A stretch of DNA of 8,178 bases from Burkholderiales bacterium. Lineage in GTDB: Bacteria > Pseudomonadota > Gammaproteobacteria > Burkholderiales > SG8-39. A program made the translations under genes and the position numbers. Each line of letters starts with the position of its first letter. Within the stretch, counting starts at the first letter, position 1. Positions 1-6,619 of the stretch are shown here, piece after piece. The notes below the pieces were generated by a model that had not been told where the DNA came from, ran no database searches, and worked only from the letters and a program-made list of their open reading frames with translations. The stretch spans positions 1-8,178 of the forward strand of contig CAKKSJ010000289.1 of the NCBI GenBank assembly GCA_919902965.1, in the 5' to 3' direction.

Positions 1-1120
1 AGTCCGGCGCGAGCACTGCGCCGGCGTTGTCCTCCGAGCCGTCGATGCCGTCGGTGTCGCAGGCGAGCGCATGGACATCGGGCGCGCCGTCCAGTTCCAG
101 CGCGAGCGACAGCAGGAATTCCGCGCAGCGACCGCCACGCCCTGCGCCGCGCACGGTGACGGTGCATTCGCCGCCGGAAATCAGCGCCAGCGGCGGTTTG
201 ACCGGTTCGCCATGCGCGCGGATCTGACGCACCAGCGCGGCGTAGACCTTGGCGACTTCGCTCGCTTCGCCGGTGACGCTGTCGCCCAGCACCACCGGTG
301 TGATGCCTTTGGCGCGGAAATAGGCGGCGGCAGCCTGCAGCGAAGCCTGTGCGGTGGCGATGACGCGGTTCTCCACGCGCTGGAACAGTTTATCCCCGGG
401 TTTGGGCGTCTCGGCGATTTCACCGCGCACGCCGCGCTGCAGATGCGCCGCCACGGACGCGGGCGCCTTGACGTCATAGCGCGCGATGATGTCCTCGGCT
501 TCCTGATAGGTGCTCGGGTCGGGCGCGCAGGGGCCGGAGCCGATATGGGTGGGGTCGTCGCCGGTTACGTCGGAAATAATCAGCGCGAGCACCTGGGCTT
601 TGCACGCGGCGGCCAGTCGGCCGCCCTGGATGGAGGACAGGTGCTTGCGTACGGTGTTCATGTCCTGGATCGGCGCTCCGCAACGCAGCAGCTCCTTCGT
701 CGTGGCTTTCAGTTCTTCCATGCTTATGCCTTCGACCGGCAGGCTCAGGAGGCTGGATCCGCCGCCCGACACCAGCGCAAGCAGCAGATCGCTGGCACCC
801 AGGGCCTTGGTACGGCGCAGGATCTCCTGCGCGGCTTTTTCGCCGCTCTCGTCGGGTACCGGGTGGCCTGCCTCTATGACCTGAATCCGGTTCGTCAGCA
901 GTCCGTGCCGGTAGCGCGTGATCGCAAGGCCGGACAGCGGCGCTGCAGACGGCCACTGTTGTTCGACGGCGAGCGCCATCGCGGCGGCAGCCTTGCCCGC
1001 GCCGGCCACCAGCGTCTTGCCCTGCGGCGCTTGCGGCAAGTGCGGCGGCAAAATTATCTTTGCATCGGCAGCGCCGACCGCGGCGTGGAAGCTTTCAATG
1101 AGCAGGGCGCGCGTATCCAC
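1..1120 (-). CDS. ttuD: glycerate 2-kinase, MOFRL family (3' end outside window)
   Basis: Members of this family phosphorylate D-glycerate with ATP to 2-phosphoglycerate, feeding glyoxylate, tartrate or hydroxypyruvate breakdown into glycolysis in the cytoplasm; many are labelled hydroxypyruvate reductase for historical reasons. 373 codons are visible and about 50 C-terminal residues are probably missing. Motifs in order: GAGKAA (40-45), GHPVPDE (85-91), VSGGGSSLL (117-125), the NTVRKHLSSIQGG stretch (155-167), SDVTGDD (183-189), IGSGP (193-197), SGGE (315-318), GRGGR (327-331) and DTDGIDG (355-361). These span the N-terminal kinase domain and the MOFRL domain. The start is GTG at 1120-1118: an in-frame TAG lies about 14 codons upstream and no other start codon falls between. 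That GTG uses the last base of the hydrolase stop (TAGTG), so translation is probably coupled. Oddity: GGRCAEF stands where many homologues read GGRNQEF. Family assignment is firm; the exact substrate is inferred. Confidence 0.93.
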   Translation of the reverse strand, partial: MDTRALLIESFHAAVGAADAKIILPPHLPQAPQGKTLVAGAGKAAAAMALAVEQQWPSAAPLSGLAITRYRHGLLTNRIQVIEAGHPVPDESGEKAAQEILRRTKALGASDLLLALVSGGGSSLLSLPVEGISMEELKATTKELLRCGAPIQDMNTVRKHLSSIQGGRLAAACKAQVLALIISDVTGDDPTHIGSGPCAPDPSTYQEAEDIIARYDVKAPASVAAHLQRGVRGEIAETPKPGDKLFQRVENRVIATAQASLQAAAAYFRAKGITPVVLGDSVTGEASEVAKVYAALVRQIRAHGEPVKPPLALISGGECTVTVRGAGRGGRCAEFLLSLALELDGAPDVHALACDTDGIDGSEDNAGAVLAPD

Positions 1121-1968
1121 TAGCGGCTCATCATGTCCATCGCGCCCCTGAACAGGGCGCTATCCGTACGCGCAAGTTGTTCAAGCACGGTAAGGTGGTT
1201 GCACCCTGGCATCGGAATGTCGCCTGCAAAGGCATACCGCCAGGTTCTCGCAATGAGCGCGTTCTGGCGCTTGAACTCCTCGCTTTCCTCGCCTCCGACC
1301 GCGGTATACAGCGGTGCGGTGGTGGCGGGCGGGATGTTCGCGGGGCTCAGCCTGCGCGCCAGCGTCTGGTCCAGGCCCAGGTCCTGGTTTACGAAGGGCG
1401 CGTGCACCAGCGGCTCCAGATCGTAGATGCCGCTGATGGCGAGGCCGCCTTTCACCAGGTTATAGGGCAGTTCCGGCATGTAGATATTCCAGCGCGCCGC
1501 CAGCATCATCGCCGTGAGATGACCGCCGGCCGAATGTCCGGCCACGTACAGCCTGCCGGGATTCACCCCGTAGCGCGCGCCATGGTGCCAGAGCCAGGCA
1601 ATGGCGAGCAGGTTCTGCTTCACGATGTCCTCGATGCCGACCTTTGGACACAGTCCGTAATTGGGCACCGCGAGCGTCACGCCATGGCGGACGAAAGCCG
1701 GGGCAAGGTAGGAAAAATCGCTCTTGTCGCGCGACCTCCAGTAGCCGCCGTGGATGAATACCAGCAGCGCCTTGCTGTTGCCCTCGGCAGGGAAGACATC
1801 GAGCTTTTCCGCCGGACTCGCGCCATAGGGAATATCCAGGTGGCAGCGCAGGTTTTTGCGCGCTTCCTCCGAGCGCTTTCTTCCTAGCTCGAAGATCTGC
1901 TCATGATCGGGGATCATTGCGCGGGCGTTGTACTGCCGGTCGTGATAGGCGGTGAGTGCGTCTGTCAT
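1120..1968 (-). CDS. alpha/beta hydrolase, arylformamidase-like
   Basis: This 282-residue cytoplasmic alpha/beta-fold hydrolase has the oxyanion-hole motif HGGYW (73-77), the nucleophile elbow GHSAGGH with Ser146, and a C-terminal NHLTV with the likely catalytic His258. A GGEESEEF stretch (225-232) probably holds the acidic triad member. The YNARA segment near the N-terminus and the HGGYW motif resemble the kynurenine formamidase (AFMID) side of the COG0657 esterases, so an amide or ester substrate is likely; the real substrate is unknown. I chose ATG at 1968-1966 because GGAG sits six bases upstream. A TTG ten codons further upstream would also stay in frame but has no such site. It lies 74 bases after the GGDEF-EAL gene and its stop overlaps the kinase start, so an operon with the kinase is likely. 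No signal peptide is visible. It could also be a general carboxylesterase. Confidence 0.88.
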   Translation of the reverse strand: MTDALTAYHDRQYNARAMIPDHEQIFELGRKRSEEARKNLRCHLDIPYGASPAEKLDVFPAEGNSKALLVFIHGGYWRSRDKSDFSYLAPAFVRHGVTLAVPNYGLCPKVGIEDIVKQNLLAIAWLWHHGARYGVNPGRLYVAGHSAGGHLTAMMLAARWNIYMPELPYNLVKGGLAISGIYDLEPLVHAPFVNQDLGLDQTLARRLSPANIPPATTAPLYTAVGGEESEEFKRQNALIARTWRYAFAGDIPMPGCNHLTVLEQLARTDSALFRGAMDMMSR

Positions 1969-1974
1969 GAATTG

Positions 1975-1978
1975 CTCC
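1975..1978 (-). promoter_or_regulatory. Shine-Dalgarno site of the alpha/beta hydrolase
   Basis: GGAG on the minus strand lies six bases before the ATG at 1968. It decides between this ATG and the in-frame TTG at 1998. Confidence 0.65.
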
Positions 1979-2042
1979 GGAACAAGTGCCTCGATCAAAT
2001 TCCGGGCCCTCGAACACCGAGGTTCCGGCGCGACTGTTTTTT

Positions 2043-5027
2043 TCAGCTATCCAAGCCCTTCGGCCTCAGTTCCCTGAGTTGATCCCATAGCTCGACGGCC
2101 TTTCCTCTTGCGAGGTGGTTGCGCACATACAGGGCGACGCGTTCATCCTCGATAAAGCCCGCCGAGGACCGTGCGCTCAGGATGTTGTCCGGCATCTGCG
2201 GCCTGGCGATCACGAAGCCCTGCACGTAGTCGACCCCTACTTCCGCCAGGGCCTCGACGGTGGCCAGGTCTTCGGCCCATTCCGCCACGCTTTTCATGCC
2301 CAGGTTGCGCGCCAGCTCGACGATCGCCTCGACGATGGCGAGATTCGCCGGATGCGTGTTCACGCCCAGGACGAAGTTGCCGTCGATCTTGAGCGTGTCG
2401 GCACGCAGCTCCTTTAAATATGAGAACGAGGTGTAGCCGGCGCCGAAATCGTCCAGCGCCACCTTCGCGCCGAAGTCCCGCACCTTGTCGATAAAGCGCC
2501 GTGTATTGGCAAGGTCGTGCAGCGCCACGCTCTCCGTTATCTCGATGCACAGCTTGCCTACCGCGCGGCCGTGCTGCGCCAACATCGAGAACGCGTCCTG
2601 AATGAAGCGCTCGTCGTTCAGGGACGCACCGCTCAGGTTTATGCACGCGAAACGCGTGCGCTCGAGTTCGTCGTAGTGCTGGTCCAGCCATTCCAGCGCA
2701 TTGGACATGACCCATCGATCGATCACCGCGCTGCGCCCGTTGTTCTCGCCCGCAGAAATGATTTTTCCCGCCGAGGTGATGGAGTTATCTGCCTGGCGCA
2801 TGCGCAGCAGGATTTCGAAGTTCAGCGATTCATAGGGTTCGCGCAGCGACATGATGGGCTGCATCACCAGGAACAAGCCTTCAGGCACCACCCCGGTTCC
2901 CAGGCGTTCGATCAGCCGCAACTCCTCCTCGCGTTCCTTGAACACGGCCTCGTTCTTCTCGTACACCACCAGATTGGCGTGCAGCCCCTTCTTCGCCTCG
3001 CGGCAGGCGCGGTCCGCCGCCGACATGGCGTCCTTCACGTTGGTGCCGGCGGCGACCTCGATCAGTCCGATCGAGCCCCGGACCTGGAATGCCTTGTCGC
3101 CGATCTGATAGGGCGTGGCTCCGATCCAGTCGACAATGCCGCGGCAGATCGCGGTCGCAGTGCGGATCGGCGTGTTGCGAAACACGATCACGAATTCGTC
3201 GCCTCCGACCCGCCCGATATTGTGTCCTTCGGCGAGCAGTTCGCGCGCGCGTCCGCATACCTGTTTCAGGACTTCGTCACCGGCCAGGTGGCCGAACAAG
3301 TCGTTGATCAGCTTGAACCGGTCCAGATCCAGGTAGGCGAGCGCGAGCGGCTGTCCGCGCTCGAGACCGTGCATGGCAGCGGAGAACATCTCCTCGATCC
3401 CATGCCGGTTCTTCACCCCGGTAAGCGGATCGTTCTCGGCGAGGAAGCGCAGCCTTGCCGTTGCTCTGGAGCGTTGCGTAATGTCCTGCAGCGATCCTTC
3501 GATGATGTCCCCGGCCAGGGTCGCCTTGACCAGGAATCGCCTGGACTTCGAATCGTCGGTGAAGGAGTCGCCTATTTCGATCTCTTCGCTGGTCTTGCGA
3601 CTGACCATATCCTCCAGTTTGGTCCACGCCCCGGGTTCGAAGAGTTCGGCCCAGGTCTCGTGTCCGGCGCCGGACAGATTCACTCCCAGCATCCTGCGCA
3701 GCGCCGGGTTGCCGCGCAGGAATGCTCCGTTTGCATCGAGCGTAAACAGTCCGATCGGGATCGCCTCGTAGGTGCTGCGCAATTCAGATTGCGCTTTCAC
3801 CCGCCCGAGGCGCTCCTGCCGCATCTGTTCGGCGATGGCCAGCGCCGCCACTAAACTCGACACCAGGGCGGCGGTGACATTGTTGATCGCCTCGATCAGA
3901 ACCTTGAACCCCAGTGCCGCGGCGACGACCTCATAAAAAATGGCAGAGAGCGCGATTCCGAGCGAAATGCTGTACAACACCGCTACTGCGGAGCGCGTTA
4001 TGAACACGATGCGCGCCAGGAAGAAAGCCAATACGACAATACCGAGCACAACGGTCAGCCACATGTATGGCAGGAATTTTGCATAGGGAAGAAAGATTCC
4101 GGCTGCCAGCAAGGGTAGCGAGGCCCATTGGGCCAGACGCAGCAGCGGTGCATAACCCACCTGCTTCAGATCGTCGCGGAAAAGCGTGGTAAACAGCGCG
4201 TACGTCAATACATAATGCGCAACAACTGTGAGCTTCCTTGTCAGCAATATCCACCCCGGTGGAATCGCGTGTTCCAGCCACTGAACATCCCAGCCCGCTG
4301 AAATTGCCGCTTGCCGGAGATTGGCCATCAGCCAGGCCGCGAACAGAACATAAATCCATTCGCGGTTGATGATTGCGGTCAGCAGCACGAATGCCGATAG
4401 CACAATCAGGCCGCCGTCCAACAATCCAGAATCGCGACTAAATTGCAGCCGAGATGTCTCGAAGTCGGTCTCCGGCCATTGCACTATAGATATGCGTCCT
4501 GGTCCTGCGAGTACGGCCTTGCACACGACCGTCTCCGATGCCTGCGGCCGGCTCAGTTTAAGCACGAATCCGGCCTTTCCCGTTTTTATCTGGCCACTCG
4601 ACCTTTCGCGGTCGGCGTTGCCCAGGGGTTGGCGACCTTCCTTGCCCCAACAACTCGCTGAGAAAGCGTGTCGGGAGGGAAATTCTATGTCGGTTAGCCC
4701 TTGGTACTTTCCCTGTTGTGGAGTGAAGCTGAACCAGAACGGGGACTCGGAAAGCCTGGTGTCCAGGTGTCGAAGCAGGGGTTCGTGTGCCAACTGCGCG
4801 AGCGCCTGCGCCGGTTCGGGCGAATCACCGGACTGTCGGAAAGCGCGGAATTCGAGCGGGATCCCGCTGCTTGCGGCATATTGCCGATCCAAGGCAGTGA
4901 GCGCGAGCAGTGACATTACCGCGATTGCAGCGGGTATGCCGTACACGGACAACCAATACAACAGCGTGTCTAGCGTCGCATTGGCGCGATGCGTCCATTC
5001 CCGCCGAAATAAGTCCAACCCTGGCAT
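2043..5027 (-). CDS. 7TM sensor PAS-GGDEF-EAL membrane protein (c-di-GMP turnover)
   Basis: This is a 994-residue inner-membrane protein. Order of parts: one transmembrane helix (about 21-46), an extracytoplasmic region (47-201), a cluster of seven hydrophobic helices (about 202-400) resembling the 7TMR-DISM membrane module, a PAS-like domain (about 418-522), GGDEF (about 525-690) and EAL (about 715-965). The diguanylate cyclase signature GGDEF is intact (608-612), but the RxxD inhibitory site expected just upstream reads AEGH. The phosphodiesterase motif is EIL-LR (E738, R742). Other expected catalytic positions are present: N797, E829, D859-D860 (DDFGAGY), K880, E916 (VAEWAED) and Q936 (QGF). 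By motif both activities are possible: making c-di-GMP from GTP and hydrolysing it to pGpG. Which dominates cannot be read from sequence. The ATG at 5027 follows an in-frame TAA closely and has no clear Shine-Dalgarno site. The gene follows the FeeM-like gene after 124 bases. The ligand of the outer region is unknown. Confidence 0.93.
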   Translation of the reverse strand: MPGLDLFRREWTHRANATLDTLLYWLSVYGIPAAIAVMSLLALTALDRQYAASSGIPLEFRAFRQSGDSPEPAQALAQLAHEPLLRHLDTRLSESPFWFSFTPQQGKYQGLTDIEFPSRHAFSASCWGKEGRQPLGNADRERSSGQIKTGKAGFVLKLSRPQASETVVCKAVLAGPGRISIVQWPETDFETSRLQFSRDSGLLDGGLIVLSAFVLLTAIINREWIYVLFAAWLMANLRQAAISAGWDVQWLEHAIPPGWILLTRKLTVVAHYVLTYALFTTLFRDDLKQVGYAPLLRLAQWASLPLLAAGIFLPYAKFLPYMWLTVVLGIVVLAFFLARIVFITRSAVAVLYSISLGIALSAIFYEVVAAALGFKVLIEAINNVTAALVSSLVAALAIAEQMRQERLGRVKAQSELRSTYEAIPIGLFTLDANGAFLRGNPALRRMLGVNLSGAGHETWAELFEPGAWTKLEDMVSRKTSEEIEIGDSFTDDSKSRRFLVKATLAGDIIEGSLQDITQRSRATARLRFLAENDPLTGVKNRHGIEEMFSAAMHGLERGQPLALAYLDLDRFKLINDLFGHLAGDEVLKQVCGRARELLAEGHNIGRVGGDEFVIVFRNTPIRTATAICRGIVDWIGATPYQIGDKAFQVRGSIGLIEVAAGTNVKDAMSAADRACREAKKGLHANLVVYEKNEAVFKEREEELRLIERLGTGVVPEGLFLVMQPIMSLREPYESLNFEILLRMRQADNSITSAGKIISAGENNGRSAVIDRWVMSNALEWLDQHYDELERTRFACINLSGASLNDERFIQDAFSMLAQHGRAVGKLCIEITESVALHDLANTRRFIDKVRDFGAKVALDDFGAGYTSFSYLKELRADTLKIDGNFVLGVNTHPANLAIVEAIVELARNLGMKSVAEWAEDLATVEALAEVGVDYVQGFVIARPQMPDNILSARSSAGFIEDERVALYVRNHLARGKAVELWDQLRELRPKGLDS

Positions 5028-5058
5028 CAGTTAAAGTTGTACGCGATACGAAGCGTCC

Positions 5059-5064
5059 ATAATA
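5059..5064 (-). promoter_or_regulatory. possible -10 element for the GGDEF-EAL gene
   Basis: TATTAT on the minus strand matches five of six bases of the sigma-70 -10 consensus and would give a leader of about 25-30 bases before the ATG at 5027. No convincing -35 box is seen at 16-18 bases upstream, so this is a weak call. Confidence 0.25.
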
Positions 5065-5115
5065 CGCGCTTTGACCATTTTGCCCGCTTTCGGGTGCGCG
5101 TTTTCCCCCATGCGG

Positions 5116-5146
5116 GCGGCGGCCTGCATAGCATGCATGCCGCCGC
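5116..5146 (-). terminator. strong hairpin after the FeeM-like gene, no U-tract
   Basis: A perfect 8-bp GC stem (5116-5123 with 5139-5146), one mismatch, then a 5-bp inner stem (5125-5129 with 5133-5137) closed by a 3-base loop. It begins five bases after the stop codon of the FeeM-like gene at 5152. The position suits transcript termination or 3'-end protection before the GGDEF-EAL gene. No run of T follows on either strand, so a standard intrinsic terminator is not shown. Confidence 0.45.
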
Positions 5147-5151
5147 TTCCT

Positions 5152-5926
5152 TCACGCATTGGCCAATGCTCTGCGCGGCAATTCAACGGCAGGCGCGGAT
5201 TCGCCCCACGCGGTGAAGTCCGCATCGCTCAAATCGATGTCCGGATGGGAGGTATGACACATGAAATCAAGCAAAGGATGGCCGGCTTCATTCCATCGGG
5301 CTTCGGCGTTGCGCACGTCGAATGCGAGTACCCGATGCGGGATGTTGTTGCCGTGGCGCATGGGGATGAACTGTCCCGGATAACAGATCTTCGAACATAA
5401 GCGCTTCGTATTGGCGGTCCAGTGGCGGCCTGGCGGCGATGACCATCCATTCGATTTTCGCCTCACGGCAGTAAAGAAAGAAAGACTTGAACATCGTAGT
5501 CTTGACCACCCGGCCGACCCGGCCCAGCGCAACTGCAAGCCGGGTTGCCTCGGCCATGCTGCGGTTCTTGAGCCATCCCGGGAGTTCCACCGACTGCGCA
5601 ATCGCGAGATCCTTGAAGCGGTTGGTCTGGATGCGCATGGTTCCCACGGGCGATCCGTCCATCCTGGACTCCGCCAGCAAAACCACCGAACCCCGGTCGT
5701 GGTCATTGGGTTCCGGTGCGCCCAGTTTCGCCGCGAACGCAGGCACATGGCGGGCATACGCCGCCTGCCGGATATCGACGGCCTTTTGCAGTGCGTCGCC
5801 GCCGCGTACGACTCTTATAGTGAACGGCAGGCGTTCTTCCTCCATCTGCATCGCCTGCAAGACTGGGGCTACGATGCCTGCTGCGTAGGCGTCGCCCAGG
5901 GGCACAACATGGTTCAGCGATTTCAT
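5152..5926 (-). pseudogene. FeeM-like N-acyl amino acid synthase, broken by a one-base frameshift
   Basis: The product resembles the GNAT-fold N-acyl amino acid synthases (FeeM type), which move a fatty acyl chain from acyl-ACP to an amino acid; acyl-homoserine-lactone synthases are distant relatives. Support: IRQAAYARH (52-60), GTMRIQTN (95-102), AEATRLAV (125-132), the KTTMFKSFFLYC stretch (142-153) and ARPPLDRQYE (165-174). After residue 181 the reading frame is lost: frame one adds 31 unrelated residues and stops at 5288, while the family-like continuation (YPGQFIPM, then HGNNIPHRVLAF, GHPLLDFM) runs in a second frame to a TGA at 5152. Removing one T from the TT at 5383-5382 joins them into a 257-residue protein of sensible length. 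This may be a real mutation or a sequencing error. The start is ATG at 5926, with GGGAG seven bases upstream; earlier in-frame starts lack such a site. The family name is from recalled sequence style; substrate and acyl chain are unknown. Confidence 0.78.
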
Positions 5927-5941
5927 TTCCGATCTCCCTTC

Positions 5942-5980
5942 AAAAAGTACAACGAGGCACCGTCGATAGCAGGGACGGTG
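5942..5980 (-). promoter_or_regulatory. leader hairpin with trailing T5 upstream of the FeeM-like gene
   Basis: On the minus strand a perfect 7-bp stem (CACCGTC with GACGGTG, 9-base loop, 5980-5958) is followed after 11 bases by five T (5946-5942), then by the ribosome binding site. This could be a weak attenuator or a leader structure. The gap between stem and T-run is longer than in typical intrinsic terminators. Confidence 0.25.
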
Positions 5981-6069
5981 GTGGCCCGGCAAGGCCTGTC
6001 GATCTTGTGTTCAAATGCCGGGATCATTTGCCTGAGCGATCGGTTGCTTGAGCCGCATCTGCCAGGCTA

Positions 6070-6090
6070 ATTTGTTAAATTTTGTCAAAT
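6070..6090. promoter_or_regulatory. 21-bp AT-rich palindrome, candidate operator
   Basis: The pattern is ATTTG-NN-AAA-N-TTT-NN-CAAAT, with 16 of 21 bases symmetric. It lies between divergent genes and overlaps a perfect TTGACA on the minus strand, so a bound dimeric repressor could block transcription of the FeeM-like gene. The regulator is not encoded in the window. Confidence 0.4.
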
Positions 6091-6217
6091 CCTTATCAAT
6101 CATGACGCTAGACGTTAGCACGGCCACAATTTCTGCTCAAGAACTTTGAATTATGCGCACCGGCCGGGCGCTGCCGGAAGCGGAGTGATCCCTTACCCGC
6201 GCACCTGCGGCACGCGT

Positions 6218-6223
6218 TAAAAT
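6218..6223 (+). promoter_or_regulatory. possible -10 element giving a leaderless DUF2237 mRNA
   Basis: TAAAAT ends seven bases before the ATG at 6231, so transcription would begin at or very near the start codon. There is no Shine-Dalgarno site in front of this gene, which fits a leaderless message. No good -35 box is seen. Confidence 0.35.
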
Positions 6224-6230
6224 CGCTGCC

Positions 6231-6602
6231 ATGTCCCAGGAAAAGAACGTACTCGGCGGGCCATTGCAGGCCTGCGGCTACGATCCCTTGACCGGGTTTT
6301 TTCGCGACGGCTGCTGTGCCACGCGCGGCGCGCAGGGCGTGGCACACCTGGTCTGCGTGAAGGTGACCGCGGAGTTTCTGGAATACTCGCGCGCACAGGG
6401 CAATGACCTGTCCACGCCGCGTCCCGAAATGCGCTTCCACGGCCTCAAGCCGGGCGACCGCTGGTGCCTGCACGTGCTGCGCTGGGTCGAGGCCTGGGAG
6501 GCGGGCAGGGCGCCCAAGGTGGTGCTGGAGGCCACGCACGAAGATGTGCTGAAGCTGGTGCCCTTGCGCGCGCTCAAGCGCCACGCGCTCGATTTGCACT
6601 GA
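6231..6602 (+). CDS. DUF2237 family protein
   Basis: This 123-residue soluble protein matches the DUF2237 family over its whole length, close to the family's usual size. Recognisable stretches are NVLGGPL (6-12), DPLTGFFRDGCC (18-29), an EFLEYSRAQGNDLSTPRPE stretch (48-66), GLKPGDRWC (71-79) and VVLEATHE (97-104). Cysteines at 15, 28, 29, 42 and 79 are numerous for its size, and the CC pair, GDRWC and NDLSTPRP segments look like the family core, perhaps a metal or redox site. The function of the family is not established, so none is assigned. The ATG at 6231 directly begins the conserved block and has no Shine-Dalgarno site; see the TAAAAT element just upstream. It is divergent from the FeeM-like gene and convergent with the nitroreductase gene, so it is probably a single-gene transcript. 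Confidence 0.92.
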   Translation: MSQEKNVLGGPLQACGYDPLTGFFRDGCCATRGAQGVAHLVCVKVTAEFLEYSRAQGNDLSTPRPEMRFHGLKPGDRWCLHVLRWVEAWEAGRAPKVVLEATHEDVLKLVPLRALKRHALDLH

Positions 6603-6619
6603 GCGTGCAAGCAGAATTG

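Larger units (their letters stand above)
5927..6230. promoter_or_regulatory. divergent intergenic region between FeeM-like and DUF2237 genes
   Basis: These 304 bases separate two divergent genes and hold no convincing reading frame of their own. Contents: the Shine-Dalgarno site of the FeeM-like gene (GGGAG, 5938-5934), a leader hairpin (5958-5980), an AT-rich patch (about 6065-6150) unlike the surrounding GC-rich DNA with a 21-bp palindrome, and a -10-like TAAAAT just before the DUF2237 start. On the plus strand TTGTTA (6072-6077) and TATCAA (6094-6099), 16 bases apart, form a weak promoter match. On the minus strand a perfect TTGACA (6088-6083) has no good -10 partner. Confidence 0.55.

Noticed and set aside
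71..1123. A 350-codon plus-strand open frame.
   Set aside because: It lies opposite the glycerate kinase, whose motifs are all present on the minus strand; the plus-strand product has no recognisable motif and a composition typical of a GC-rich antisense frame.
1177..1887. A 236-codon plus-strand open frame.
   Set aside because: It is antisense to the alpha/beta hydrolase with its intact HGGYW and GHSAGG motifs.
2002..2043. A hairpin (CCTCG with CGAGG plus outer CCGG pairs) followed by seven T on the plus strand.
   Set aside because: It looks like a terminator only for plus-strand transcription, where no gene ends nearby. For the minus-strand operon the T-run is on the wrong side.
2517..3854. 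A 445-codon plus-strand open frame.
   Set aside because: It is the antisense of the GGDEF and EAL domains, which explain the sequence fully.
5031..5225. A small minus-strand frame after the FeeM-like gene, including a 35-codon version starting inside the hairpin.
   Set aside because: It mostly overlaps the FeeM-like coding end, its start would be buried in a stable stem, and the peptide shows no recognisable feature. A tiny leader peptide cannot be fully excluded.
5927..5992. A 22-codon N-terminal extension of the FeeM-like protein.
   Set aside because: The ATG at 5926 has a well-placed GGGAG, while the extension passes through the leader hairpin and shows no family-like sequence.
5411..6070. 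A 219-codon plus-strand open frame.
   Set aside because: It is antisense to the FeeM-like gene and its leader; the family motifs are on the minus strand.
6108..6599. A 163-codon minus-strand open frame.
   Set aside because: It is antisense to the DUF2237 gene, which matches its family over the full length.
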